From Neolewinella antarctica (GTDB lineage Bacteria > Bacteroidota > Bacteroidia > Chitinophagales > Saprospiraceae): a DNA stretch of 64,000 nt. Below are positions 32,137 through 41,063 of this stretch, in pieces. The DNA lies in the NCBI RefSeq assembly GCF_011927835.1, contig NZ_JAATJH010000005.1, positions 390,561 through 454,560 of the forward strand. Reading direction: 5' to 3'. Below the pieces are notes generated by a model, which was not told where the DNA came from, did not search any database, and saw nothing but the letters and a program-made list of their open reading frames with translations. Both the position numbers and the translations under genes were made by a program. How positions within the stretch are numbered: position 1 is the first letter of the stretch; every line of letters starts with the position of its first letter.

Positions 32137-32871
32137 ATGAGCAATTGGAATACACTACACTTCTTCGATTTCAATAAATATCAAAACGATGTAGTACCTA
32201 AGGCCCCTCAAAAGTTGTCATTAAAGCTCATGCAAAATAGCCCACCTGCAAACTCGCAAAGCTTGCGCGAACTTCTAGAAAATATGGAAGAGAATTACAT
32301 CGTTCATACTGAGCTAAAAGATATCGAGAGTCTAGAAAAAAGAAATGGCGAAACGTATGAGGCTATGCTGTCACGTAAACGTTCGGAGTATATAGTTTTT
32401 AAAGAAAAATATGACTTCATTTTATGTGATTACGCTGAGCAACTAAGCATTTTGCTCTTCACCGAAGTAGCCCAACTCGATAATTACCTAATCCTCGGGC
32501 GCAATATACTTACGCAAAACGTTGTGGCCATAAAGGGTAGCGTAGCAGAGGAGTGCTTAAATAAAATGATGACAACCCGTCCAGGAACAATAAGTGCTTA
32601 CGGCGGTAGCGGCATTCTTAACTGGTTAAGTGCTGAAGAAATAAGTCTCCTCCATATGGACCGGACTAATGTTCACCCTGCAAATTCCTCAGCATCTACT
32701 TACCACCGTAGTTTTTTAGCCATGGTGGACAAGGCGGCAACTCATGAGTTTGGGTTACTGTGCGCGTCTAATTTGAGTAGCCGTGTGGTAGCAGAGGTGA
32801 GACGACAGTCAAACCCCCTAATCACCGTAACGTTTGATGGTAATTATTCAAACATCATCGTAAAGTATTGA
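32137..32871 (+). CDS. Hypothetical cytoplasmic protein, 244 aa
   Basis: Not recognised. No signal peptide or membrane segment, so probably cytoplasmic. The first ~30 residues (MSNWNTLHFFDFNKYQNDVVP) are followed by a mostly helical region and a serine-rich stretch near residue 185. AT-rich, ORFan-like and standing alone, with about 510 bp upstream free of genes and 320 bp downstream. Being a cytosolic ORFan beside another gene with an immunity-like C-terminus (33194), it could belong to an immunity array, which is inference only. Confidence 0.6.
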   Translation: MSNWNTLHFFDFNKYQNDVVPKAPQKLSLKLMQNSPPANSQSLRELLENMEENYIVHTELKDIESLEKRNGETYEAMLSRKRSEYIVFKEKYDFILCDYAEQLSILLFTEVAQLDNYLILGRNILTQNVVAIKGSVAEECLNKMMTTRPGTISAYGGSGILNWLSAEEISLLHMDRTNVHPANSSASTYHRSFLAMVDKAATHEFGLLCASNLSSRVVAEVRRQSNPLITVTFDGNYSNIIVKY

Positions 32872-33193
32872 TGATATACTAAGCTGCGCACTACTGGACA
32901 TTTTTGAGAATTGAGTGTTTTCATTCATAATCCAGCGCTAGTATTCGGTTGATGAAAGTGTCTAAATTGGCGTACAAGGGGATGATTACGCTCAACCCTT
33001 TGCGGAAGATAGATTCTACCGGAAAGCACGTTCCATCAGCGTACGTATCTGGACAATATTAAACGAATATTCTGTAACCCTCTCCCCCAACCCCTCTCCG
33101 AAGGCAGAGGGGAGCAAAGGCAGCTCGCTTCGCTCGTCAAAATGTCAAAATAATACTGTCCAAGTACTTAATAATCTGAATATTAACAGACCT
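32872..33193. other. Intergenic region with a hairpin repeat
   Basis: No gene seen. It contains the CCCTCTCCCCCAACCCCTCT-type hairpin element at 33078-33114. Confidence 0.5.
33078..33114. repeat. CTCTCCCCC-type hairpin element
   Basis: CCCTCTCCCCCAACCCCTCT, then CCGAAGGC, then AGAGGGG. The arms CCCCTCT (33091-33097) and AGAGGGG (33106-33112) pair. Sequences of this type are dispersed in many bacterial genomes as small intergenic repeats. Only one copy is in this window. Confidence 0.55.
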
Positions 33194-33880
33194 ATGCACC
33201 CCCTATCCACACTAATGGTCGACCTCAGCTCAAGTTTTCTGGTCGACGAAAATAAAGTCGAACTCAAGGATGGCCAAATAGTAGTAAAGCTAGTGGACCC
33301 GACGGGCACACTGACGGCTGACCAACTAGGTGCCTTACCCGATGTCATGAGGGTTTGTGCTACGATTGCCTCCCGGCACTTACCCGGAGCGAATGCGAAC
33401 ACCACGGCGTTTCTCATCTCAAAAGCCACTCACGCAATATTACTTAAACACAAGCTGCCACGGTTCGATACTTTTTCAGTTCAGATAACTGGGAAAAATC
33501 AACGTATCACTACAAGAGAGGATTATGTGATCATCTTACTGAAAGAAGACTTTTTAACTTACGTCAGTTACACGGCTAGCGTTTTTGAGGTCTATGATCG
33601 AAATAGTAAAAAATTTATCTGCGGCTTGGAGGAAGTTAACTCGTCAGCGGATCTTCGGAAAATGGTAAAGCTGTTGATGCCCAACGAGCGCCAAAGAACA
33701 AGTCGGTACCAGCTTAACGAATACCTTGACCTAATACCAAATTCACCATCCGCTGCGTATGTCAGTAATGATCTTGAAAAAGCCCTAATTGCCGCTAATA
33801 TTTCTGGCGTTAAATTTGTTAATTACGATAAATTTGAAGTAGTGAATGCCCCGACAGTAGCGCCTGATGGGCCAACATAA
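33194..33880 (+). CDS. Hypothetical protein with immunity-like C-terminus, 228 aa
   Basis: No firm family. No signal peptide, so cytoplasmic. The C-terminal end has the pattern YVSNDLEKALIAANISGVKF, which resembles the closing segment of DUF1629/Imm11-type immunity proteins, where a helix ending in a [IL]-x-G-[VIL]-x-F strand closes the domain. The first 110 residues are less typical. Immunity proteins of this kind neutralise polymorphic toxins in neighbouring or sister cells; no intact toxin gene adjoins this one. AT-rich relative to flanks. The start is ATG at 33194. Confidence 0.55.
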   Translation: MHPLSTLMVDLSSSFLVDENKVELKDGQIVVKLVDPTGTLTADQLGALPDVMRVCATIASRHLPGANANTTAFLISKATHAILLKHKLPRFDTFSVQITGKNQRITTREDYVIILLKEDFLTYVSYTASVFEVYDRNSKKFICGLEEVNSSADLRKMVKLLMPNERQRTSRYQLNEYLDLIPNSPSAAYVSNDLEKALIAANISGVKFVNYDKFEVVNAPTVAPDGPT

Positions 33881-34224
33881 TTTATTTGGATAAATCAATA
33901 ATTTGCTGTGTGTAAAGCTCAAAATAGTTCTGGAAATGCTACGTCCATACATGAATATTGAGCGCCTTATCGCCAACGCTCTTGTTGGTTGAGTACAATT
34001 AACATCCCTGACTTTGGTAGTCGAAACTACCCAGGTTGATATTAACTAACCCACTATAGTTTCAAGAATGATTTTGGAGGCACGGATGAATACCTAAAGG
34101 AGCTCTTTGACACCTAATAAACCCCGCACCCGCGCCCGCGCAAAAAAACATTCCCTACCTTACGTCTTCCTTCCCCCCCCTTTAGTCTTAAACCAACACC
34201 TCAGCGCTCCCTTATCAACCAAGC
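33881..34224. other. Intergenic region ahead of the surface cluster
   Basis: AT-rich at first, then switching to GC-rich at about 34115 with dispersed repeat copy 4. No gene can be supported. A TTG-initiated extension of the next gene reaches 34107, but it would run through the repeat. Confidence 0.5.
34113..34200. repeat. ~80-bp repeat shared with 61686-61770, containing GC-rich copy 4
   Basis: The sequence AATAAACCCCGCACCCGCGC and the following A-run, ACATTCCCTACCTTACG, and TTTAGTCTTAAACC recur at 61686-61770 in the same order. The other copy has one extra CCCGCG unit. Both copies stand directly ahead of a GC-rich coding segment: the intact outer-membrane-protein gene here and the truncated MopE/T9SS fragment there. 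Confidence 0.7.
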
Positions 34225-34226
34225 TT

Positions 34227-35960
34227 TTGCACAAGCTAACCTACCTAATCCTAACCCTCCTACTAGCCACCCCCGCCACCGCGCAGGACGTGGAAGGCTT
34301 CTTCGGTGACATCAAGCAGCGCCTCGCCGACCGCGAATACCTCAAGATCCGCGGCCGCGCCGGCGCCCGCCTCGGCTACAACTACTTCGACGACGGTGGC
34401 TCCGGCGCCAGGCCCCGCAACGCGCCCTTTACCTGGAACGCCAACGCTGGGCTCAACTTCGACCTGCTCGGGATGCAACTGCCCTTTTCCGCCGCGATCA
34501 GTAGCCGGAATACACTCTATAATTTACCGAGCTACAGTTTCATCGGCCTGAGTCCGACGTACAAGTGGATTACCCTGCACGGTGGCGATCGGAGCCTGAC
34601 CTTTAGCCCCTACAGCCTCTCCGGCATCAACTTCCGGGGCGGCGGCTTCGAGTTGAAACCGGGGAATTTCTACGTGGCGGCCATGCGCGGTAAACTCCGC
34701 CGGGCGCGGATTCAGGACATTACTGCCATCCAGTCCGGGCTCGACACCCGCTACCGGCGCATGGCGACCGGCGTGAAGTTCGGGTTTGATAACCAGGAAG
34801 GGACGGCGGCGACCGTCAGTTGGTTCAGCAGCAAGGACGAGCTCGAAGGGACGACCGATTCCCTCCGGCGCATCCAGCCCGAGGCCAACATGGTCCTTAC
34901 GTTTAGCGGCAGTCACCGGCTCTCTTCCCTGGTCAGCTTCAATGTGGAATACGCGCAATCCGCCCTGACGAGGGACGTCAACAGCCCCCAACTCGCCGAC
35001 CCGGACGGCCGTCTGAACCTGTTCGGCCTCTTCGACGCCCGCACCACCACCGGTAGCGCGAACGCTTACAACGGGAGCGTCGTTTTCAGCCCCGAATTCG
35101 CCACCTTCGACGTTAAGTACGAGCGCATTGCCCCCGGCTACCGGACCCACGGCAGCCTCTTTTTCCAGAACGACGTGGAACGCATCACGACCGGCGCCCG
35201 CGCCCCGCTTTTCGACAACAAACTCAACCTGACCGCCAGCGTCGGCTTCCAGCGCAACAACCTGAACGGCGACCAGGCCGAAAATTTAAACCGCTTCATC
35301 GGCAACGTCAACGCGAGCTGGAAGGTGAGCGACCGGGTGACGAACACTTTCGGCGTGAGCAACTTCACGACCACCAACCGCCTGCGGACGATCAACCAGG
35401 CCAACCAGATCGTCGACAGCATCGTCATCGCCCAGACGCAGTTCAGCGCCAAGGCGGGCACGACGGTCCTGCTGCGGGAAGACGGCAGCCAGACGCTGTT
35501 CGCCAACGCCAGTTTCCAACGCGCCGACCTCATCCGCGAAGACGAAGTGCAGGGCGACCAGCGCAGCAACTTCGTGCTCGCCATGGTGGGTTACAACCTT
35601 AAGCCCAAGGATGGCAACTACGGCCTCAACGCGACCCTGCTTTTTCACCGCAACGAGACGGCCGTCGTCAACCTCAGTTCCGTCGGCCCCACGCTCGGCT
35701 ACCAGCGCACGATGCTGGCGGAAAAACTGACGCTGCGGGTGAGCTCGACCTACAGTTTCACGTCCACGTCCTTTCGCGACCCGGCGCTGGGCGGTACCGA
35801 CCGCGCTTCCCTCGTGCAGGTCAACGGCGGGCTGGGGTACGAGCTGGGTGAAAAGCAATCGATCGACCTCAATACTTCCCTCATCAGCGCGGCCACGACC
35901 GACTTCCGCCCCGGTTATACCGACGGACAAATCAGCCTCCAGTACGGCCTAAGCTTCTGA
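34227..35960 (+). CDS. Outer-membrane beta-barrel protein
   Basis: Predicted outer-membrane protein of 577 residues. I start it at the TTG at 34227, which gives a clean signal peptide (MHKLTYLILTLLLATPATAQ). An upstream TTG at 34107 would add 40 basic residues encoded by a repeat. The mature part alternates short polar and aromatic stretches typical of beta strands (GVKFGFDNQ, FVLAMVGYNL, QISLQYGLSF) and ends in Phe, the barrel-assembly signal. No specific family recognised; a structural partner of the adjacent secreted proteins is plausible, because the next gene starts 2 bp after its stop. A 210-bp truncated copy of its beginning lies at 30739-30948. Confidence 0.8.
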   Translation: MHKLTYLILTLLLATPATAQDVEGFFGDIKQRLADREYLKIRGRAGARLGYNYFDDGGSGARPRNAPFTWNANAGLNFDLLGMQLPFSAAISSRNTLYNLPSYSFIGLSPTYKWITLHGGDRSLTFSPYSLSGINFRGGGFELKPGNFYVAAMRGKLRRARIQDITAIQSGLDTRYRRMATGVKFGFDNQEGTAATVSWFSSKDELEGTTDSLRRIQPEANMVLTFSGSHRLSSLVSFNVEYAQSALTRDVNSPQLADPDGRLNLFGLFDARTTTGSANAYNGSVVFSPEFATFDVKYERIAPGYRTHGSLFFQNDVERITTGARAPLFDNKLNLTASVGFQRNNLNGDQAENLNRFIGNVNASWKVSDRVTNTFGVSNFTTTNRLRTINQANQIVDSIVIAQTQFSAKAGTTVLLREDGSQTLFANASFQRADLIREDEVQGDQRSNFVLAMVGYNLKPKDGNYGLNATLLFHRNETAVVNLSSVGPTLGYQRTMLAEKLTLRVSSTYSFTSTSFRDPALGGTDRASLVQVNGGLGYELGEKQSIDLNTSLISAATTDFRPGYTDGQISLQYGLSF

Positions 35961-35962
35961 TT

Positions 35963-38900
35963 ATGAGCAGGATATTCCTCGCCATCGCCGTTCTTTTTTC
36001 GCTGGGCCTCACGGCTCAGGTCACGCCGGTGCAGGTCACGGTCGTGCTGAACTCGAACAGCGTTTACCCCGAGGATTTCACCGAGCCCGGGGCGGCGATC
36101 GTGACGCTGCTCCTCCTCGACGACGGCGCCGGCAGTAACCGCGACAACCTACCCGTTTTGCTCGATTTGAGCATCAAGGACCGCAGCAACGTCGACTTCC
36201 GCACCGCCCCCGCCAACCGCCGAATGCTGACGTTGCAGCCCAACATTCCGCTGGTGCTGACCGGCGCGCAACTCCGTCCTTTCTTCGACGCCCTGATCGA
36301 AAGCGCGTTTTTAGAAGGTAGGGGCGCGGACGCGGGTGCCGTGGATTTTGGGAAAGCAGGGATCGTCCTCCAGGAAGGCATGGTGGAACTCTGCGCCGAG
36401 GTCTTCCTCGCGGATTTTCCCGACCTGCCCGGCATCTCCAACCAAGCCTGTGGCCTCACGCTCGCCCAGCTTCAGGACCCCCCGTTTAACCTCGTTCCGG
36501 ACCGGCAAGTGGAGGCCAACCCGGACGACGTCGTGCCCTTCGCCTGGCTCCCCGGCCACACCGCCGCCGGCCCGGTTTTTTACCGGCTGACGGTCTGGGA
36601 AGCACCCTACTTCGGGGCCTCGACGATCGACATCGCCACCTTCGGCGCGCCGGTCAATACCGTGGAAACCATGAGTAGCGAGTCTTTCTACAACTGGTCC
36701 GTGTACGACGGCCGCCTCACCCCGGGCCGTGATTATGCGTACGTCGTCCGGGTAATCGACCGGACCGGGCGGGCCAACTTCAAAAACGACGGTTTTTCCG
36801 AATTCGCCCGCTTCAGCTACGGGGAGCCCGACGAAACGGTGGTCATTTCTCCGGACTGTTACGAGCCCCGGAACTTTCGGGCGGTCTTTACCGGAGTAGA
36901 TGAGCAGCTCCAACTGAACTGGCAGGGTAGGAAAGCGCCGAAGTCCGGTCATACAATTACCGTTCGCCGCCCCGACGGCCGCTTCGTCCTGCAAACCGCG
37001 CCGGATAATACCCCCCGAACACTACCCCGCAAGCGGATAAAAGGGAGTACGCTGGCCTATACGTACGCCACCACCTTAGCGAACGGCCCCGGCCGCGCGG
37101 GTTACGAAATCGAACTCTGCGTGGACTGCCCGGACGGCACGAAAAACTGCCAGATCGTAACCATCGCCGGCGACCCGACCGCCCCGGCCGACACCACCAC
37201 GACGACGGACTCCACGGCGGTGGATAGCCTTAATTGTAGCCCCGTCGTGCAGCCGGAAGTGCTCGCCGCGGGTGGCGATGCAGTGCGTTTGGTCTGGAGT
37301 GCGCTCTCGGGTGTGGAGAAATATTACCTGAGTTGGGCGCGCATCGTACCCGACCCGAGAGGGCAGCAACGGGATCAACGAGCAGCACCGGCCGGGAGGG
37401 AGCAAGCGGGTGAGGACGGGCTCGGTGGTGATGATCGCGTCCCCGGGGCGGGAGGTGCGCCGCCCAACCCCGGAATGAACCCGGGCAATCCCTCCGGCAA
37501 CGACTCCCCGCCCGCCCGGAGTACCGAGGGCCAGCGCGTTCCCGTGGGAGGAATTACCCTGGAGAAAGACGCAACCGAAACGACGGTCACCTTACTCGAA
37601 CCCGGTGAAATGTACGAATTCACGTTCTGCCGCACGTGCGTGGACGGAACGCAAGAATGTACTACGTGGGTGGAAGATTTTGAGGGGTGTAGGGCGGAAT
37701 TCAGTCCGGTGCTGGTGGCCATGAACGCGGGGTCCGCCCTGATCGGTTGGGGGGAGCCGGGCAACGTAGCCGAGCGGAGCGAGGGCCGTTACGAAATGCA
37801 AGTATTCGGTAACCGCCTGGCCCTCGAACCGGGTCAACTGGGGAACTTCGCAGCGGAAAACTACGATTACCTCCCGGAACAACTAGCGACCACCCAACGG
37901 CTGAATAAGTACCTGGTCTACGCCGCCAGCGTGCGGACGGCCTGCGCCGATTCGGCACTCAGCGCGTGGTCCGACCCGGTGCTCTTCTCGCTCAACTGTC
38001 GTCTGACGGATAGCCTGGCGGTAGCCGAAATAACGGACACTTCCGCTATACTGAGCACCGCCGATCGAGAAAACGCCCGCTATTTCGTATTCGAATACCG
38101 CGCGGTGGGACAGGCGGACTGGACCCTCAGCCGGCAGCGCCGCCGGCCTGACCTCAGCCTGCGCGACTTGCTGCCCAACACCAACTACGAAGCCCGGGTG
38201 CGCTACTACTGCGACGCGCGGATGTGGTCGAATTACGGCGAGACGGTGACGTTCACCACGCTACCGGCCTGTGCTCCGCCGACGGAGGTAATCATCAGTG
38301 AAGTCGGTACGGACCTATTTACTCTCTCCTGGACGCCGGCGGAATACGCTACCGAAACGGTCGTCACATACCAGAACGCTACTCGACTTAATTACTATGC
38401 CTTAATAAGAAGCTTTGGTGGCCGCGTCCGTAGTGCTCGCCGCCGCGCCCAACGTGCCCTCGGGGTACACCGCGTACGTACTTCCGATTCAACTATGCTA
38501 ATCGATGGCCTAATCGGTGGCGCCGAATACAACTATAACCTGAAGAGTAACTGTAGCGTCAACGTCAGCGAATTGACGGCGACCGACACGGCGACACTCA
38601 ACTGCGCGCCGCCGGGGATGGTAGCGGCCGTCAACACCCAACCGACCGCTACGCTCGTGATTTTGCGGCGGACCTCCCCGACTTTAACCCGGAACCGACT
38701 GGACTACCGCGCCCTCGGCGACACCGACTGGCTCACGTCCGGCACGGGCCGAAGCGGTGGCAAACTCGACTCGCTGAACGACCTGACGACCTACGAATTG
38801 CGCGCCACCAGCACCTGCCGCTCCGGCCAGGATTCCCCGCCCAGCGACACGATCCAGTTCTCCACGCCGGTCGATTGCCGCACGCCCGACGAACTCATGG

Positions 38901-41062
38901 TCACCAACTTGGAAACCAACACCGCGACGATTGCCTGGGCCACGACCGGCTCCGTCAGTCAGTGGGAAGTCCGTTACCGGCCGACGAGCGGCCGCGCGGC
39001 GCTGGACAACCGTATCCAGAACCAGGCGGCCATGACCGGCCGGGGTTTTGATACGCGAACGGAAACGATGGGAGATATACGGGGAGGATCTCCCGGAGCG
39101 CCGGGCAACCCCACAACTTCAACCACTTCGAACGCCCCGCCACCGGAGGTAGATCCGTACGCGAGTTGGCAAGTAATGTTGGTCGATGAACCGCGCGTAA
39201 CCCTAGGCCTGTCGATCGCAACGGATTACGAACTCATCGTCCGCGCCCAGTGCCCGACGGACGTGACGACGGACTGGTCGGCGCCGATCCGCCTACGCAC
39301 TCTCTGCTCCGACGCCGCGCCCAGCGACGCCGTCGCCGATAATCTGCTGAGCGCTTCCGCAGAATTGAACTGGCGGGCGAGCAGTGGTTGCTGGACCGGC
39401 TCCCAGGTTCAGTTGGAGCAACTGAATAATTTTGACAAGAGCGGGCCCGCCCAACGGAGGGGGATACGGGCGACGAACGACCCGGTTCGCGAAATTTTCG
39501 TTGAAGGGCGGGATTACCGCGCCCAGGGGTTGGTCGCCAACACCAACTACCGCTACCGCGTCCAGACCCGCTTCCAGTACCGCACGTGGGCGGGCGAGCA
39601 AGACGATGACGGCCGCTACGTCGGCTCCCAGGACTACGGGCAGTACGGCGCGTGGACTTCCTTCCAGACGGACGAATGCGCCACGCCCGTCAACTTCGTG
39701 GAAAACACGCTCGACAAAAGCACCGTCGAGGTCACCTGGACCCCGAGCGCGGGCGTGAACCAGTACGATTTTCAGTATAAACTGGCGACCGAAGGAGACA
39801 ACAGTTGGATTACTTTCCCACCGGTCGCGGAGCCCTACGTGGTGGTCGAGAACGTGCTGCGGGGGGAACTGTACGATTACCGGGTCGCTGAGGTTTGTCG
39901 GGACGGCGGGGTGCTGGCGGGAGTGCCGGGGCAGTTTGGGGTGGAGCGGGTTAGTTTGGCTAATGGTTTGTACGCGTGTGGCGTGCTGACGGACGTGGAC
40001 GTGAGCAACCAGACGCCGATGGCCGGTCTGTCGGTGGGTGATACGATCATGGCCTACGATTTTAAGGTGGCGCTGACGCGGGTGCAGGGTGGAAACGGTC
40101 GCTTTACCGGCGAAGGAACGATTTCCGTACCTTACTTCAACAAGGCCAAGGCGAAGTTTACCTTCGATAACATTTTTGTGAACGATGAGGCGCGAATGAC
40201 TGATGGGTACATGGGTTTTGGGGGTGCTGGCTTAGACATCCTCCCCCCGTGGGCTGAGGGCATTCTGAATGCCGTTATGGAAGTAGCGGGCATTCTTGAC
40301 CAACTGGCCCGCGCGCAGCAAATTATCGAGATGCAAAAGCTAATGACCTGTTGCCCGGGGAGTCTCTCTCCCTACGCCATCCGGCAAATGACGGCTTTTC
40401 TGGATTGTTTTGAGCGGGCGAACACGGATGAAGAAATTGAGGCTTGTGATGTCGTCATGCAGGCTGGGATGGGGGATTTGATCGAGAGTTTAGATAGTAC
40501 CATTGCCGGGTTTGACACGTTGATTTGGGAGAGTGTGACGATGGATATTATTCGGGAGGCGGTGGTGGAGGTGGAGGGGGAACGGTTACCAACGTACGGC
40601 GATTACCGCTCCGCTTACGACGTAGCGAAGGCTAAGTTGACTGATAATTACGCACCTTTGGGTGGCGGCGGTACTGAAGATGAATCGTTCGACTTCGAAC
40701 TAGAAGTTGAAGAGTATGATTCCGGAACGATCCCTTCTTCCCCGAATAGAGATATAACCACCGGCACGGCGGGCTATCAATCCAGTGTCAAAGCGCTGGA
40801 ACGCACGGCGCGCACGCTAGTGATGGAGAGTATTTTCACCACAACGGACGCCAAACTGAACAGCCACGCCAAGTTGAAGGAGCTCGCCCTTTCCTTACGG
40901 GAGGGTGATGAAGATATTTACCAAACCATTCGCGACGGGGTAGATGCGGCACAAAACGACAATCCGGAGATAAATATTTTGGAAGGCCCGGAAAGGGATC
41001 GGTTGCGAACGGTCGCGCGTAATATGTTTTTAGCTAAGATTCAATTTTTAATTGGTGAGTGA
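35963..41062 (+). CDS. Secreted multi-domain FN3/TANFOR-like protein, 1699 aa
   Basis: Exported protein with an N-terminal signal peptide (ending LGLTAQ). The first ~190 residues are unfamiliar. Then come about nine fibronectin-III-like domains (about 190-1335) with repeated endings such as YEFTFCRTC, YEARVRYYC and YELIVRAQC. Two Pro/Gly/Ser/Thr-rich inserts (about 463-530 and 1013-1067) interrupt FN3 domains. Residues about 1339-1420 (PMAGLSVGDTIMAYDFKVAL ... GEGTISVPYFNKAKAKFTF) look like the TANFOR domain of Tannerella and Saprospirales proteins. A ~280-residue, largely helical C-terminus follows. No T9SS sorting tail is visible, so how it leaves the cell is unclear. A dispersed repeat is embedded in frame at 36323-36339. 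Two bp after the beta-barrel gene and 1 bp before the next gene. Confidence 0.8.
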   Translation: MSRIFLAIAVLFSLGLTAQVTPVQVTVVLNSNSVYPEDFTEPGAAIVTLLLLDDGAGSNRDNLPVLLDLSIKDRSNVDFRTAPANRRMLTLQPNIPLVLTGAQLRPFFDALIESAFLEGRGADAGAVDFGKAGIVLQEGMVELCAEVFLADFPDLPGISNQACGLTLAQLQDPPFNLVPDRQVEANPDDVVPFAWLPGHTAAGPVFYRLTVWEAPYFGASTIDIATFGAPVNTVETMSSESFYNWSVYDGRLTPGRDYAYVVRVIDRTGRANFKNDGFSEFARFSYGEPDETVVISPDCYEPRNFRAVFTGVDEQLQLNWQGRKAPKSGHTITVRRPDGRFVLQTAPDNTPRTLPRKRIKGSTLAYTYATTLANGPGRAGYEIELCVDCPDGTKNCQIVTIAGDPTAPADTTTTTDSTAVDSLNCSPVVQPEVLAAGGDAVRLVWSALSGVEKYYLSWARIVPDPRGQQRDQRAAPAGREQAGEDGLGGDDRVPGAGGAPPNPGMNPGNPSGNDSPPARSTEGQRVPVGGITLEKDATETTVTLLEPGEMYEFTFCRTCVDGTQECTTWVEDFEGCRAEFSPVLVAMNAGSALIGWGEPGNVAERSEGRYEMQVFGNRLALEPGQLGNFAAENYDYLPEQLATTQRLNKYLVYAASVRTACADSALSAWSDPVLFSLNCRLTDSLAVAEITDTSAILSTADRENARYFVFEYRAVGQADWTLSRQRRRPDLSLRDLLPNTNYEARVRYYCDARMWSNYGETVTFTTLPACAPPTEVIISEVGTDLFTLSWTPAEYATETVVTYQNATRLNYYALIRSFGGRVRSARRRAQRALGVHRVRTSDSTMLIDGLIGGAEYNYNLKSNCSVNVSELTATDTATLNCAPPGMVAAVNTQPTATLVILRRTSPTLTRNRLDYRALGDTDWLTSGTGRSGGKLDSLNDLTTYELRATSTCRSGQDSPPSDTIQFSTPVDCRTPDELMVTNLETNTATIAWATTGSVSQWEVRYRPTSGRAALDNRIQNQAAMTGRGFDTRTETMGDIRGGSPGAPGNPTTSTTSNAPPPEVDPYASWQVMLVDEPRVTLGLSIATDYELIVRAQCPTDVTTDWSAPIRLRTLCSDAAPSDAVADNLLSASAELNWRASSGCWTGSQVQLEQLNNFDKSGPAQRRGIRATNDPVREIFVEGRDYRAQGLVANTNYRYRVQTRFQYRTWAGEQDDDGRYVGSQDYGQYGAWTSFQTDECATPVNFVENTLDKSTVEVTWTPSAGVNQYDFQYKLATEGDNSWITFPPVAEPYVVVENVLRGELYDYRVAEVCRDGGVLAGVPGQFGVERVSLANGLYACGVLTDVDVSNQTPMAGLSVGDTIMAYDFKVALTRVQGGNGRFTGEGTISVPYFNKAKAKFTFDNIFVNDEARMTDGYMGFGGAGLDILPPWAEGILNAVMEVAGILDQLARAQQIIEMQKLMTCCPGSLSPYAIRQMTAFLDCFERANTDEEIEACDVVMQAGMGDLIESLDSTIAGFDTLIWESVTMDIIREAVVEVEGERLPTYGDYRSAYDVAKAKLTDNYAPLGGGGTEDESFDFELEVEEYDSGTIPSSPNRDITTGTAGYQSSVKALERTARTLVMESIFTTTDAKLNSHAKLKELALSLREGDEDIYQTIRDGVDAAQNDNPEINILEGPERDRLRTVARNMFLAKIQFLIGE
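36323..36339. repeat. GC-rich dispersed repeat, copy 5, inside a reading frame
   Basis: GGCGCGGACGCGGGTGC, same form as copy 1, encodes GADAG in the 1699-aa protein without breaking frame. Confidence 0.6.
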
Positions 41063-41063
41063 T

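Noticed and set aside
34107..34226. N-terminal 40-residue extension of the barrel protein from the TTG at 34107
   Set aside because: It would be encoded by the dispersed repeat and would bury the signal peptide; the TTG at 34227 gives a normal export signal and is shared with the duplicate at 30741.
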